Below are positions 1 to 7,997 of a stretch of DNA of 57,264 nucleotides, in pieces. The notes under the pieces are model-generated. The model did no database searches. It had not been told where the DNA came from and was given only the letters and a program-made list of their open reading frames with translations. The position numbers and the translations under genes were made by a program. The DNA lies in NCBI GenBank assembly GCA_964445305.1, contig CAYUKK010000213.1, positions 1 to 57,264 on the forward strand, in the 5' to 3' direction. Each line of letters begins with the position of its first letter. The first letter of the stretch is position 1. The stretch comes from CAYUKK01 sp964445305. Lineage in GTDB: Bacteria; Acidobacteriota; Aminicenantia; Aminicenantales; UBA8522.

Positions 1-128
1 CTGGGGACAATGTGAACTTGGAGATTCAGTTGATCACGGACGTGGCGATGGAGAAGGGGCTGCGGTTTGCCATTCGGGAAGGAGGGCGGACGGTAGGTGC
101 GGGAACAGTCACCGAAATCCTGGAGTAG
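1..128 (+). CDS. tuf: elongation factor Tu, C-terminal end (partial)
   Basis: The reading frame that enters the window at its left edge (codons in phase with position 3) ends at TAG 126-128 and reads GDNVNLEIQLI..., then RFAIREGGRTVGAGTVTEIL. This is the conserved final beta-barrel domain of EF-Tu, the GTPase that delivers aminoacyl-tRNA to the ribosome. Only about 41 residues are present. Its place 43 bases before rpsJ is the usual end of the str operon, so it is very likely co-transcribed with the ribosomal genes that follow. Confidence 0.95.
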   Translation, partial: GDNVNLEIQLITDVAMEKGLRFAIREGGRTVGAGTVTEILE

Positions 129-171
129 GCCGGGGCAAGGAGGGATAGGAGCGGCAAACTGAGGACAAAAC

Positions 172-492
172 ATGGAAAAAATCAGAATCAGACTTCAGTC
201 GTTTGACCACCGGCTTCTCGACCAGTCGGTAAAGGACATCGTCACGAAAGCCAAGCGGACAGGGGCTCGCATTTCTGGACCCATCCCTCTGCCAACAAGG
301 GTTCACCGGTATTGTGTGCTCCGTTCGCCGCATGTAGATAAGAGATCGCGGGAGCACTTTGAGATGCGCATCCACAAGAGGTTGATCGATATCAGCGAGT
401 ACAACAACGAGACGATTGAAGAGCTCCAGAAGCTGGACTTGCCCGCGGGTATCGATGTGGAAATCCAAGCCTTCGGAACCGGGGGAGAATGA
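172..492 (+). CDS. rpsJ: 30S ribosomal protein S10
   Basis: A 106-residue protein of normal S10 length. It starts MEKIRIRLQSFDHRLLDQS and contains the conserved GPIPLPT and HVDKRSREHFEMRIHKRLIDI blocks of the S10 fold, which sits in the head of the 30S subunit and also takes part in transcription antitermination with NusB. It is the first gene of the S10 operon. Its stop codon lies within a few bases of the rplC start, which suggests coupled translation. Confidence 0.98.
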   Translation: MEKIRIRLQSFDHRLLDQSVKDIVTKAKRTGARISGPIPLPTRVHRYCVLRSPHVDKRSREHFEMRIHKRLIDISEYNNETIEELQKLDLPAGIDVEIQAFGTGGE

Positions 493-494
493 GC

Positions 495-1157
495 ATGGTC
501 GAAGGGCTTATCGGTAAGAAAATCGGGATGACGCAGTCCTACGACGCCGAGGGGAATGCCTTCCCCGTGACGGTCATCAAAGCTGGACCATGCACCATCG
601 TCCAGAAGAAAACCAAAGAGAAAGACGGCTACGTCGCTGTCCAGCTGGGTTTGGTCGAGGAGAGAACGCTCAAGAGGCCGAACAAACCCATCGCCGGTCA
701 CTTCAAGAAAGCGGGAATTCCACCGGTGCGGGTATTGCAGGAATTTCGCTGCGGCGGTGAGACAGAAATTAAAGAAGGCGACCAGGTCTTTGTTGACATT
801 TTCCAGGCGGGGGAAAAGGTTCATGTGACAGGAACTTCTAAGGGCAAAGGCTTCCAAGGAGTCGTCAAACGCTGGGGTTTCCGGGGTGGGCGAGCCAGCC
901 ATGGCTCGATGTTCCATCGGGCCCCTGGCTCCATCGGCGCTTCCTCTTTTCCTTCCCGCGTCCTCAAGGGCACTCGTATGGGCGGCCACATGGGGTGTGA
1001 GAGGGTTACGGTCAGGAATTTAACCGTGCTCGAAACAGATAAGGAGAACCATCTTCTTCTCGTCAAGGGTGCTGTGCCGGGACCCCGGGGGGGTTATGTG
1101 TTCATCCGGAAACAGGTCTATAAGACGGGGTTATCCCGCCCATCTGGGGAGAAATGA
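495..1157 (+). CDS. rplC: 50S ribosomal protein L3
   Basis: This large-subunit protein reaches into the peptidyl-transferase region and is one of the first to assemble. The sequence opens VEGLIGKKIGMTQ and carries the GTSKGKGFQGVVKRWGF and HRAPGSIG segments typical of L3. Two ATGs are possible: 489, which overlaps the rpsJ stop, and 495. The GGGGAG ribosome site at 482-487 is 1 base from the first and 7 from the second, so 495 (220 residues) is preferred. The gene ends in an overlap with rplD. Confidence 0.97.
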   Translation: MVEGLIGKKIGMTQSYDAEGNAFPVTVIKAGPCTIVQKKTKEKDGYVAVQLGLVEERTLKRPNKPIAGHFKKAGIPPVRVLQEFRCGGETEIKEGDQVFVDIFQAGEKVHVTGTSKGKGFQGVVKRWGFRGGRASHGSMFHRAPGSIGASSFPSRVLKGTRMGGHMGCERVTVRNLTVLETDKENHLLLVKGAVPGPRGGYVFIRKQVYKTGLSRPSGEK

Positions 1158-1159
1158 GC

Positions 1160-1783
1160 ATGGCCAAGACTCAAGTTCTCACGCTCAGCGGTCAGGTCGC
1201 CGGCGAAGTTGAGCTTCCCGCCGGGGTTTTTGATTATCCGGTTAAGGGTCATCTCCTCTACGAATCGGTGCTTCAGTACCGGGCCAACCAGAGACGGGGA
1301 ACAGCTTCGACGAAAACCCGCGGCGAGGTGAGCGGGTCCAATCGCAAACCCTGGAGGCAAAAAGGCACGGGTCGGGCCAGGGCAGGGAGTATTCGGAGCC
1401 CGCTCTGGCGAAAGGGAGGTACGGTTTTCGGCCCCAAGCCGCGTGACTATGGGTTCGAAATTCCGAAGCAGGCCAAGAAGAATGCCCTGAGGGCGGCCTT
1501 ATCTTTACGCCAGCGAGAAAACCGTCTCCTCATCCTTGATGAGCTCAACGTCCGGGAACCTAAGACCAAGGAGGCAGCTAAATTCCTGAAGGCCTTTCAG
1601 CTGGATTCAGCCCTCATCGTTGATAGGAACGATAACAAGAATCTTTTTCGAGCTCTGCGGAATGTCCCCGCTGCCAAGGCCATCGACGTAAACCAACTCT
1701 CGGCTTATGATGTCCTCAGATATAAGTGGCTTGTCCTGAGCCAGCGGGCCCTCGTGTCATTGACAGAAAGGATCCAGACATGA
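1160..1783 (+). CDS. rplD: 50S ribosomal protein L4
   Basis: L4 lines the nascent-peptide exit tunnel and in many bacteria also represses its own operon. The conserved tunnel loop is visible (GEVSGSNRKPWRQKGTGRAR, then GGTVFGPKPRDY). ATG at 1154 overlaps the rplC stop, but the GGGGAGA at 1146-1151 is better spaced for ATG 1160, giving 207 residues that start MAKTQVLTL. The 3' end overlaps rplW by four bases (ATGA). Confidence 0.97.
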   Translation: MAKTQVLTLSGQVAGEVELPAGVFDYPVKGHLLYESVLQYRANQRRGTASTKTRGEVSGSNRKPWRQKGTGRARAGSIRSPLWRKGGTVFGPKPRDYGFEIPKQAKKNALRAALSLRQRENRLLILDELNVREPKTKEAAKFLKAFQLDSALIVDRNDNKNLFRALRNVPAAKAIDVNQLSAYDVLRYKWLVLSQRALVSLTERIQT

Positions 1784-2073
1784 AAGAACCCCACCACATC
1801 ATCTTAAGGCCGATCATCACGGAGAAGAGCACGTTCCTCAAGGATAAGAACCGAGAAGTTTGTTTCGAGGTGGCCAAAGGCGCCAATAAAGCGGAAATAA
1901 AAAAAGCGGTCGAGCAACTCTTCAAGGTCAAAGTGGAAAGTGTCCGGACCCAGAACAAAGGGGGTAAATGGCGGCGCGTCGGTCGCAGCCAGGGGAAGAC
2001 AAAAAGCTGGAAAAAGGCGTATGTCAAGCTCAAAGAAGGCGAAAAAATGATTCCATACTTCGAGGCTGTTTAA
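1780..2073 (+). CDS. rplW: 50S ribosomal protein L23
   Basis: A 97-residue L23, which sits at the tunnel exit and docks trigger factor and SRP. The sequence has the diagnostic ILRPIITEKS opening, then EVAKGANKAEIKKAVEQLFKV and the basic loop NKGGKWRRVGR. The ATG at 1780 overlaps the rplD stop (ATGA). A longer in-frame reading from 1726 is possible but lies wholly within rplD and adds a non-homologous N-terminus, so it was not used. Confidence 0.97.
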   Translation: MKEPHHIILRPIITEKSTFLKDKNREVCFEVAKGANKAEIKKAVEQLFKVKVESVRTQNKGGKWRRVGRSQGKTKSWKKAYVKLKEGEKMIPYFEAV

Positions 2074-2074
2074 C

Positions 2075-2902
2075 ATGGGTATCAAAAAATACCAACCAAG
2101 GACACCGGGGTTGCGTCACCGGACTGGGTTGATTTACGGGGAATTGACGACAGAGGCCCCCTATAAGCCCCTCCTTGAGTACCTCCCTGCCTCTGGAGGT
2201 AGGGACTGCCGTGGTCACATTGCCACCCGCCATCGAGGCGGTGGCCACAAGCGGATGTACCGGATTATCGATTTCAAAAGGGATAAGCTGGATATCCCCG
2301 GAGTCATCGAGACGATCGAATACGACCCTAATCGGTCGGCTTTTATCTCGCTCGTCAAGTATCAGGACGGCGAGCGCCGGTACATCCTGACTCCATTGGA
2401 CGTCAAAGTTGGCCAGACCATCATTTCTTCCAATTCTCAAGTGGATATCGTCCCTGGCAACGCCATGCCGCTTCGCTACATCCCGCTCGGTACTGTCATC
2501 CATAATATTGAGCTTAAAAAAAACAAGGGGGGACAGATAGCCAAGGCAGCGGGTAGCGGTGCCCAAATCTTGGCGAAGGAAGGCGACTATGCCCAAGTCC
2601 GACTTCCTTCCTCAGAGATCCGTAAGATCCATCTCGACTGCCGGGCAACCATTGGTCAGGTGAGCAATCTCGATCACCAAAATATTTCCATCGGCAAGGC
2701 TGGCCGCAGCCGATGGTTAGGGCGAAGGCCACATGTCCGCGGCACGGCGATGAACCCCATCGACCATCCCCACGGTGGCGGCGAGGGAAGGTCGAAGGGA
2801 GGAAGGCATCCTGTCAGCCCGGAAGGCATCCCAACCAAAGGATATAAAACAAGGAGAAACAAGCGAACCCAGGCCTTTATTGTCCGGAGAAGGAGTAAAT
2901 AA
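2075..2902 (+). CDS. rplB: 50S ribosomal protein L2
   Basis: A 275-residue L2, one of the most conserved large-subunit proteins, needed for subunit joining and near the peptidyl-transferase centre. Visible signatures are GRDCRGHIATRHRGGGHK, the SH3-like middle part, and the C-terminal RGTAMNPIDHPHGGGEGR stretch that contains the histidine important for activity. It starts one base after the rplW stop and runs into rpsS after two bases. Confidence 0.98.
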   Translation: MGIKKYQPRTPGLRHRTGLIYGELTTEAPYKPLLEYLPASGGRDCRGHIATRHRGGGHKRMYRIIDFKRDKLDIPGVIETIEYDPNRSAFISLVKYQDGERRYILTPLDVKVGQTIISSNSQVDIVPGNAMPLRYIPLGTVIHNIELKKNKGGQIAKAAGSGAQILAKEGDYAQVRLPSSEIRKIHLDCRATIGQVSNLDHQNISIGKAGRSRWLGRRPHVRGTAMNPIDHPHGGGEGRSKGGRHPVSPEGIPTKGYKTRRNKRTQAFIVRRRSK

Positions 2903-2904
2903 GC

Positions 2905-3192
2905 ATGAGCAGGTCGCTAAAGAAAGGTCCTTTCGTCGACGCTCATCTCAAGGAGAAAGTTCTGGCCGTCCGTTCGCTCAAAGAGAGACGCGTCATCAAG
3001 ACGTGGTCGCGACGTTCGACGATCATTCCGGAAATGGTCGGGTTGACGATTGCGGTCCACAACGGAAGGAAGTTCATTCCCGTGTTCATCACGGAAAACA
3101 TGGTCGGCCACAAACTCGGCGAGTTTTCTCCAACCCGAACATTCAAGGGACATACTTCAAAGGCGGCCAAAGCCATCAAGATAGGCAAATGA
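2905..3192 (+). CDS. rpsS: 30S ribosomal protein S19
   Basis: A 95-residue S19, a 30S-head protein that contacts S13 and the A-site tRNA. The N-terminus MSRSLKKGPFVD and the block MVGHKLGEFSPTRTFKGH are family hallmarks. It sits two bases after rplB and one base before rplV, in standard S10-operon order. Confidence 0.98.
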   Translation: MSRSLKKGPFVDAHLKEKVLAVRSLKERRVIKTWSRRSTIIPEMVGLTIAVHNGRKFIPVFITENMVGHKLGEFSPTRTFKGHTSKAAKAIKIGK

Positions 3193-3193
3193 G

Positions 3194-3556
3194 ATGAAAG
3201 AGAGTCCTTTTGTGTCTCGAGCTATCGCCAGGTACGTCCGGATTTCTCCGCAGAAAGCCCGGCTCGTCGCTGACCTCATCCGCGACCGCTACGTGGGTGA
3301 GGCGCTGACGATCCTCCGTTTTTCGGAGAAGAAAAAAGCCAGCCACATCATTGAGAAGGTTCTGCGCTCGGCCATCGCCAACGCCCAGCAGAAGTCGCCC
3401 CAGGTGGATGTCGATGACCTTTACATAGCGCGGATTTTCGTCAATCAGGGTCCCCAGATGAAGAGAATCCGGCCCGCCCCCATGGGACGGGCTTACCGGA
3501 TCCTCAAGAGGACCAGCCATGTTGGCATCTATTTAGAGGAGAAGAAAGGGAGATAG
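3194..3556 (+). CDS. rplV: 50S ribosomal protein L22
   Basis: A 120-residue L22, whose long beta-hairpin forms part of the exit-tunnel wall. The recognisable parts are ARYVRISPQKARLVADLIR, the helix with NAQQK, and the tunnel-loop end MKRIRPAPMGRAYRILKRTSHVGI. The N-terminal extension MKESPFVSR is slightly longer than the minimum. It starts one base after the rpsS stop. Confidence 0.97.
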   Translation: MKESPFVSRAIARYVRISPQKARLVADLIRDRYVGEALTILRFSEKKKASHIIEKVLRSAIANAQQKSPQVDVDDLYIARIFVNQGPQMKRIRPAPMGRAYRILKRTSHVGIYLEEKKGR

Positions 3557-3560
3557 GACC

Positions 3561-4229
3561 GTGGGACAGAAGACGCATCCGCTTGGCTTTCGGTTGGGTT
3601 TCAACAAGACCTGGTCTTCACGCTGGTTCTCTAAGAGCTCGGATTACAGCCGGATGATCCATGAAGACTTGAGGATGAAGAGAGAAATCAAGAACAAGTA
3701 CTCCCATGCTGGCATCGCCGAAGTCGTCATCGAGCGGGTGGGCCCGAAAGTCCGGGTGATCATCCACACGGCCCGACCCGGCATCATCATCGGGCGTGGC
3801 GGGAAGGAGATCGAGAGCCTCAAGAATTTTCTCGAGAGCATTGCCCAGAAAGAGGTCTACGTCGACATCCGCGAAATCGACAAGCCGGAGCTTAACGCCG
3901 TTCTCGTGGCCGAGAGCATTGCCATCCAGCTGGAGAAAAGAATTGCCTATCGGCGAGCCATGAGGAAGGCAGTCGAATCGGCCCTCCGGATGGGGGCGAA
4001 AGGAATCAAAGTCATGTGCTCGGGTCGGTTGGGGGGTGTCGAGATCGCTCGCTCTGAATGGTACCTCAAGGGGAGGCTGCCGCTGCAGACGCTGCGGGCC
4101 GACATAGACTACGCCTTTACTCAAGCCTTCACGACCTACGGTCAAATCGGTATCAAGGTCTGGATCTATCGCGGCGACGTGGATAAACCAAAAATGACAT
4201 CCCAGACGACCGAGGTCGAGGAGATTTAA
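3561..4229 (+). CDS. rpsC: 30S ribosomal protein S3
   Basis: S3, 222 residues, forms the mRNA-entry site of the 30S subunit. It starts with GTG (3561) and reads MGQKTHPLGFRLG. The type-2 KH domain is clear from PGIIIGRGGKEIESL, and the C-terminal domain contains KGIKVMCSGRLGGVEIARSE. It lies four bases after rplV and two bases before rplP. Confidence 0.98.
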   Translation: MGQKTHPLGFRLGFNKTWSSRWFSKSSDYSRMIHEDLRMKREIKNKYSHAGIAEVVIERVGPKVRVIIHTARPGIIIGRGGKEIESLKNFLESIAQKEVYVDIREIDKPELNAVLVAESIAIQLEKRIAYRRAMRKAVESALRMGAKGIKVMCSGRLGGVEIARSEWYLKGRLPLQTLRADIDYAFTQAFTTYGQIGIKVWIYRGDVDKPKMTSQTTEVEEI

Positions 4230-4231
4230 CC

Positions 4232-4654
4232 ATGCTGATGCCGAAAAAAGTCAAGTACAGGAAGAGCCAGCGCGGCAGGATGAAGGGCCAGGCCTCGCGC
4301 GGGGTGACGCTTTCTTTCGGAGAATACGGCCTTCAGGCCATGGAACCTTGCTGGCTGACCGCTCGGCAATTGGAGGCGGGTCGCATCACCATTACCCGAT
4401 TTATGAAAAGGCGCGGTAAGCTCTGGGTCAGGGCATTCCCCTGGAAACCTGTCACCAAGAAGCCAACCGAGGTGCGCATGGGGAAGGGAAAGGGAGACCC
4501 GGAGTTCTGGGTCGATGTCATCCGACCGGGGCGGGTCATCTACGAGCTCGAAGGGGTGCCAGAAAAAGTGGCCAGGGAAGCGATAAGATTGGCGGCGCAT
4601 AAGCTCCCCATCAAGACAAGGTTCATTTCCCGAGAAAGTCGAGAACTCCGATGA
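4232..4654 (+). CDS. rplP: 50S ribosomal protein L16
   Basis: A 140-residue L16, near the A-site tRNA elbow on the 50S subunit. It begins MLMPKKVKYRKSQRGRMKG, the normal family N-terminus, and has MGKGKGDPEFWV and AREAIRLAAHKLPIKTRF. The first ATG is well placed behind GAGGAG at 4218-4223. The last four bases overlap the start of rpmC (ATGA). Confidence 0.98.
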   Translation: MLMPKKVKYRKSQRGRMKGQASRGVTLSFGEYGLQAMEPCWLTARQLEAGRITITRFMKRRGKLWVRAFPWKPVTKKPTEVRMGKGKGDPEFWVDVIRPGRVIYELEGVPEKVAREAIRLAAHKLPIKTRFISRESRELR

Positions 4655-4848
4655 AGGCTCGAGAACTCAGAGAATTATCCGAAGAAGAACTCAGGAGCAA
4701 GGAAAGAGAACTTGTCGACCAGCTCTTCAAACTCCGTTTTCAACATGAGCTGGGACAGCTGGAAAATGCCTCCAAGCTGAGGAATGTGCGCCGGGATATT
4801 GCCCGAATCAAGACGGTGCTTCAAGAGAAGAGACGGAGGAAGGAATAG
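4651..4848 (+). CDS. rpmC: 50S ribosomal protein L29
   Basis: A 65-residue helical-hairpin protein next to L23 at the tunnel exit. It has the expected ELRELSEEEL start and LFKLRFQHELGQLENASKLRNVRRDIARIKT core. Translation is probably coupled to rplP through the ATGA overlap. Confidence 0.96.
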   Translation: MKARELRELSEEELRSKERELVDQLFKLRFQHELGQLENASKLRNVRRDIARIKTVLQEKRRRKE

Positions 4849-4850
4849 AC

Positions 4851-5150
4851 ATGGATGCCAGACCGCAAGAAAGAAAGACGACGAAGGTCGGCGTTGTCAT
4901 CGCCAAAAAAATGAAGAAGACCGTGACCGTCCTCGTCGAGCGCCAGCTTCGCCATCCCCTTTACAAGAAAATCATTCGACGACGAAAGAAGTTCTTGGCT
5001 CACGATGAGTATGAAAAATGCAAGCTGGGGGATGTCGTCCGCATTGTCGAGACAAGGCCGATCAGTCGACGGAAGAGATGGCGGGTGGCGGAAATCCTCG
5101 GCCTTTCCTCCGTGGATGTGGAGCCAGAAACGGGAGAGATAAAAGAATGA
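4851..5150 (+). CDS. rpsQ: 30S ribosomal protein S17
   Basis: S17, an OB-fold primary binder of 16S rRNA, 99 residues. GVVIAKKMKKTVTVLVERQ and LGDVVRIVETRPISRRKRWRV are the family signatures. It starts two bases after rpmC, and its TGA is embedded in the ATG of rplN. Confidence 0.97.
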   Translation: MDARPQERKTTKVGVVIAKKMKKTVTVLVERQLRHPLYKKIIRRRKKFLAHDEYEKCKLGDVVRIVETRPISRRKRWRVAEILGLSSVDVEPETGEIKE

Positions 5151-5515
5151 TCCAGATGCGAACGATGCTCAAGGTGGCCGACAATTCCGGCGCCCGGATG
5201 ATCATGTGCATCACCCCGTTAGGAGGGGGAGTGGGTCGATTGGCCACCCTGGGGGATATTGTCTCTGCCACCGTGAAGGAGGCAGACCCGGAGAGCAAGA
5301 TTCCCAAGGGGAAGGTCGTCCGGGCAGTCGTCGTTCGGACACGCAAGGAAGTTCGGCGCAAGGATGGCTCATTTATCCGGTTTGATGATAACGCAGCGGT
5401 CATCATCGACCGGACGGGCGAGCCCGTGGGGACGCGTGTCTTTGGACCTGTCGGCCGGGAACTGCGGGAAAAGAAATTCATGAAAATTGTTTCCTTGGCG
5501 CCGGAGGTTCTGTGA
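5147..5515 (+). CDS. rplN: 50S ribosomal protein L14
   Basis: A 122-residue L14, which forms an intersubunit bridge and is the target of the silencing factor RsfS. It begins MIQMRTMLKVADNSGARM and contains the C-terminal RVFGPVGRELREKKFMKIVSLAPEVL. The ATG at 5147 overlaps the rpsQ stop (ATGA). An upstream in-frame extension is possible but lies within rpsQ and has no homology. Confidence 0.98.
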   Translation: MIQMRTMLKVADNSGARMIMCITPLGGGVGRLATLGDIVSATVKEADPESKIPKGKVVRAVVVRTRKEVRRKDGSFIRFDDNAAVIIDRTGEPVGTRVFGPVGRELREKKFMKIVSLAPEVL

Positions 5516-5847
5516 TGATGAAACCGGAGCTCAAAAAAGGTGATATCGTCATCGTCAAGAAGGGGAAGGACAAGGGTAAGACCGGTAAAGTCTTGAAAGT
5601 GATCCCCGAAAAGAAAAGGGTCATTGTCGAGAAAGTCAATTTCGTCAAGGAGTTTATTCGGCCCGACCGAAGTCGGAATATCCAGGGTGGGATCATGGAG
5701 AAAGAGGCCCCCCTGTCCATCGCCAACGTCATGATTTATTGTTCCGAATGTGAGCAGGGAGTGCGGGTCAGGAAGAAGACCTTAGAGGATGGAACGCGGA
5801 TTCGAGTTTGCCATAAATGCGAACTGAGCCTGGAGAAGCAGAGGTGA
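5515..5847 (+). CDS. rplX: 50S ribosomal protein L24
   Basis: L24, an early assembly protein with a KOW motif (KKGDIVIVKKGKDKGKTGKVLKV). The C-terminal part YCSECEQGVRVRKKTLEDG...CHKCE keeps two CxxC pairs, as in zinc-containing L24 forms. Candidate starts are GTG 5512, ATG 5515 and ATG 5518. The GGAGGT at 5503-5508 fits 5515 best, giving 110 residues and a TGATG junction with rplN. Confidence 0.96.
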   Translation: MMKPELKKGDIVIVKKGKDKGKTGKVLKVIPEKKRVIVEKVNFVKEFIRPDRSRNIQGGIMEKEAPLSIANVMIYCSECEQGVRVRKKTLEDGTRIRVCHKCELSLEKQR

Positions 5848-5854
5848 AGCAAGG

Positions 5855-6397
5855 ATGAGCCGGCTATACGAAAAATACCGAAACGAGATCATCGCCGAGC
5901 TCCAGAGAGAACTGGGGATTTCGAACCGGATGGCTGTGCCGCGTCTGGAAAAGATCGTCGTCAACATGGGAGCGGGCGACGCCATTCAGAACATCAAACT
6001 CCTGGATATGGCCAGGACGGAGCTGAGCCTCATTACCGGGCAATGGCCTGTCATCAGCCGCGCCCGGAAATCGATCTCGGCCTTTAAGCTCCGCAAAGGT
6101 CAGGCGATTGCCTGCTTTGTCACGCTGCGCGGCCGAAGGATGTACGAATTTTTTGATCGGTTAGTCAATATCGTTCTCCCCCGAGTTCGGGATTTCAAAG
6201 GGGTATCGCCTCGGTCGTTTGATGGCCGTGGCAATTATACCCTGGGTCTTCGCGACCAGCTCGTTTTTCCGGAGATCGATTATACAAAGGTCGAGCGGTC
6301 GCGTGGCATGAACATCACGATCGTGACTTCGGCTAAGAATGACCGGGAAGCCTTAGCCCTGTTAAAGAAATTGGGCATGCCTTTTCGGGAGGCTTGA
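5855..6397 (+). CDS. rplE: 50S ribosomal protein L5
   Basis: A 180-residue L5 of standard size, which binds 5S rRNA and contacts the P-site tRNA. Visible blocks include PRLEKIVVNMGAGDA, the SRARKSISAFKLRKGQAIACFVTLRG loop, and FPEIDYTKVERSRGMNITIVTSA. It sits seven bases after rplX. Confidence 0.98.
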   Translation: MSRLYEKYRNEIIAELQRELGISNRMAVPRLEKIVVNMGAGDAIQNIKLLDMARTELSLITGQWPVISRARKSISAFKLRKGQAIACFVTLRGRRMYEFFDRLVNIVLPRVRDFKGVSPRSFDGRGNYTLGLRDQLVFPEIDYTKVERSRGMNITIVTSAKNDREALALLKKLGMPFREA

Positions 6398-6420
6398 TTA
6401 AGGAATAAAGGAAGGATAAC

Positions 6421-6606
6421 GTGTCGAGAATATCTTCGATGGCCAAGTACTTGCGTGAGCCTAAGTACGCTGTCCGGAAAAAAAGGCGGTGCCGGATTTG
6501 CGGCCGTCCCAAGGGCTACTATCGGAAGTTTGACATGTGCCGACTCTGTCTCCGCGAGTTAGCCCTCAAGGGGGAGATTCCTGGGCTCATCAAGTCGTCC
6601 TGGTGA
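6421..6606 (+). CDS. rpsZ: 30S ribosomal protein S14, zinc-binding type
   Basis: A 61-residue S14 of the short zinc-containing class, with CRICGRPKGYYRKFDMCRLC providing the four cysteines and the usual ending IPGLIKSSW. The GTG at 6421 gives the length normal for the family; an in-frame ATG at 6439 would leave MAKYLREPKY as the N-terminus and cannot be excluded. It is the only S14 gene in the window. Confidence 0.96.
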   Translation: MSRISSMAKYLREPKYAVRKKRRCRICGRPKGYYRKFDMCRLCLRELALKGEIPGLIKSSW

Positions 6607-6628
6607 GGTGGCTGAAAGGAAAAGAGCC

Positions 6629-7027
6629 ATGAGTCAGATGGACCCGATTGCCGATATGCTCACCTGTCTCCGCAACGCCGTAAGCGTGAAAAAGAGGGAT
6701 GTGACGGTGCCCTCGTCCCGGCTCAAAGTGGAGATCGCTAAGATTCTCAAGGAGGAGGGATACATCCGGAATTTCAAAGTGATCGATGATAACAAGCAGG
6801 GTCTTTTGAATATCGTCCTCAAGTATACCGAGGATGGCCAAAGCGTCATTTCTGGATTGCGTCGAGTCAGCCGGCCCGGTTGCCGTCTCTTCTGCACACG
6901 AGATTCCATCCCCAAGGTGCTGGACGGGCTCGGCATTGCGATCATTTCCACCTCCAAGGGCATCATGACAGGAAAGAAATGCGAGGCCGAGGGAATCGGG
7001 GGAGAGATTTTATGTTACATCTGGTAA
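6629..7027 (+). CDS. rpsH: 30S ribosomal protein S8
   Basis: S8, 132 residues, binds the central domain of 16S rRNA; in E. coli it represses the spc operon. The start MSQMDPIADMLTCLRNA and the ending ISTSKGIMTGKKCEAEGIGGEILCYIW are diagnostic. ATG 6629 follows the AAAGGA at about 6615-6620 with good spacing; an upstream in-frame GTG (6608) adds seven residues but is less likely. Confidence 0.97.
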   Translation: MSQMDPIADMLTCLRNAVSVKKRDVTVPSSRLKVEIAKILKEEGYIRNFKVIDDNKQGLLNIVLKYTEDGQSVISGLRRVSRPGCRLFCTRDSIPKVLDGLGIAIISTSKGIMTGKKCEAEGIGGEILCYIW

Positions 7028-7051
7028 ACAAAGGATAAGCGGAGCAGGAAG

Positions 7052-7597
7052 ATGTCGAGAGTAGGGAGAAAAGCGATTGGCGTTCCCGACAATGTCAAAG
7101 TGACCATCCATGCAGACAAATTGGAGTTTGAATCGCCGCGAGGAAGGCTTGAATCCCCTCTCTTTCACGGGATCAAGGCTCGGTTGGACGACCGCCGACT
7201 TTACTTCGAGCGCGCTGACGACAGTCCAGAGCAGCGGGCTTATCATGGATTGGCCCGAAGCTTGGCTCAGAATGCGATCATCGGCCTCACGACGGGGTTT
7301 ACCAAGCAGTTGGAGATTGTTGGCGTTGGGTATCGGGCCAAAGTGGACAAGGATACACTGGAGCTAAGCCTCGGATATTCTAAGCCCGTTCTTTACAAGA
7401 TCCCGGCAGGAATTGAGGTTTCGGTCGAGAAGGCGACCCTCATCACTGTCCACGGGATCGACAAGCAAAAAGTCGGTCAAGTGGCGGAAGAAATCAAAAG
7501 CTTCCGTCGGCCTGATCCTTACAAGCTCAAGGGTATTCGTTACGTAGGGGAGCGGCTGATCAAGAAAGAGCGGAAAGCGGGGGTGAGCGGTGCATAA
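7052..7597 (+). CDS. rplF: 50S ribosomal protein L6
   Basis: A 181-residue L6 with two repeated domains, located near the GTPase-factor site. MSRVGRKAIGVP and the C-terminal RRPDPYKLKGIRYVGE are conserved. The end overlaps the GTG start of rplR by eight bases. Confidence 0.98.
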   Translation: MSRVGRKAIGVPDNVKVTIHADKLEFESPRGRLESPLFHGIKARLDDRRLYFERADDSPEQRAYHGLARSLAQNAIIGLTTGFTKQLEIVGVGYRAKVDKDTLELSLGYSKPVLYKIPAGIEVSVEKATLITVHGIDKQKVGQVAEEIKSFRRPDPYKLKGIRYVGERLIKKERKAGVSGA

Positions 7598-7964
7598 GGA
7601 CAAATCGGAACTCAAGAAGAAAATCAAAGTGAGAATCCGTCGACGCATCCGCGCCAAAGTGCGGGGAACTGCGGACAGGCCGAGGGTTTTCGTCTTCAAG
7701 AGCAACCGTTATGTTTATGCCCAGGCCTTGGATGATGATGCCGGTAGGGTGCTGGCCGCTGCCTGCACTCTCGAGAAGAGTTTTAGGCAGAAGAATAGCA
7801 ATACCAAGAACAGGGAGGCATGCCAGGCTCTCGGGAAAATTCTGGCTGAGCGGCTCAAAGAGAAAAAAATCGACAAGGTCGTTTTTGATCGAGGGGTCTA
7901 CCCCTATCATGGCCGGGTTAAAACGTTCGCCGAAACATTGAGAAAGGAGGGGCTGACCTTTTAG
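7590..7964 (+). CDS. rplR: 50S ribosomal protein L18
   Basis: A 124-residue L18, which attaches 5S rRNA to the large subunit. The basic N-terminus is followed by RPRVFVFKSNRYVYAQALDDDAG and the ending KVVFDRGVYPYHGRVKTFAETLRKEGL, both typical. GTG 7590 overlaps rplF, so the two are probably translationally coupled. Confidence 0.97.
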   Translation: MHKDKSELKKKIKVRIRRRIRAKVRGTADRPRVFVFKSNRYVYAQALDDDAGRVLAAACTLEKSFRQKNSNTKNREACQALGKILAERLKEKKIDKVVFDRGVYPYHGRVKTFAETLRKEGLTF

Positions 7965-7997
7965 CCCAGGGCGCATGAGGAGGTAAGGAGGAGCGAA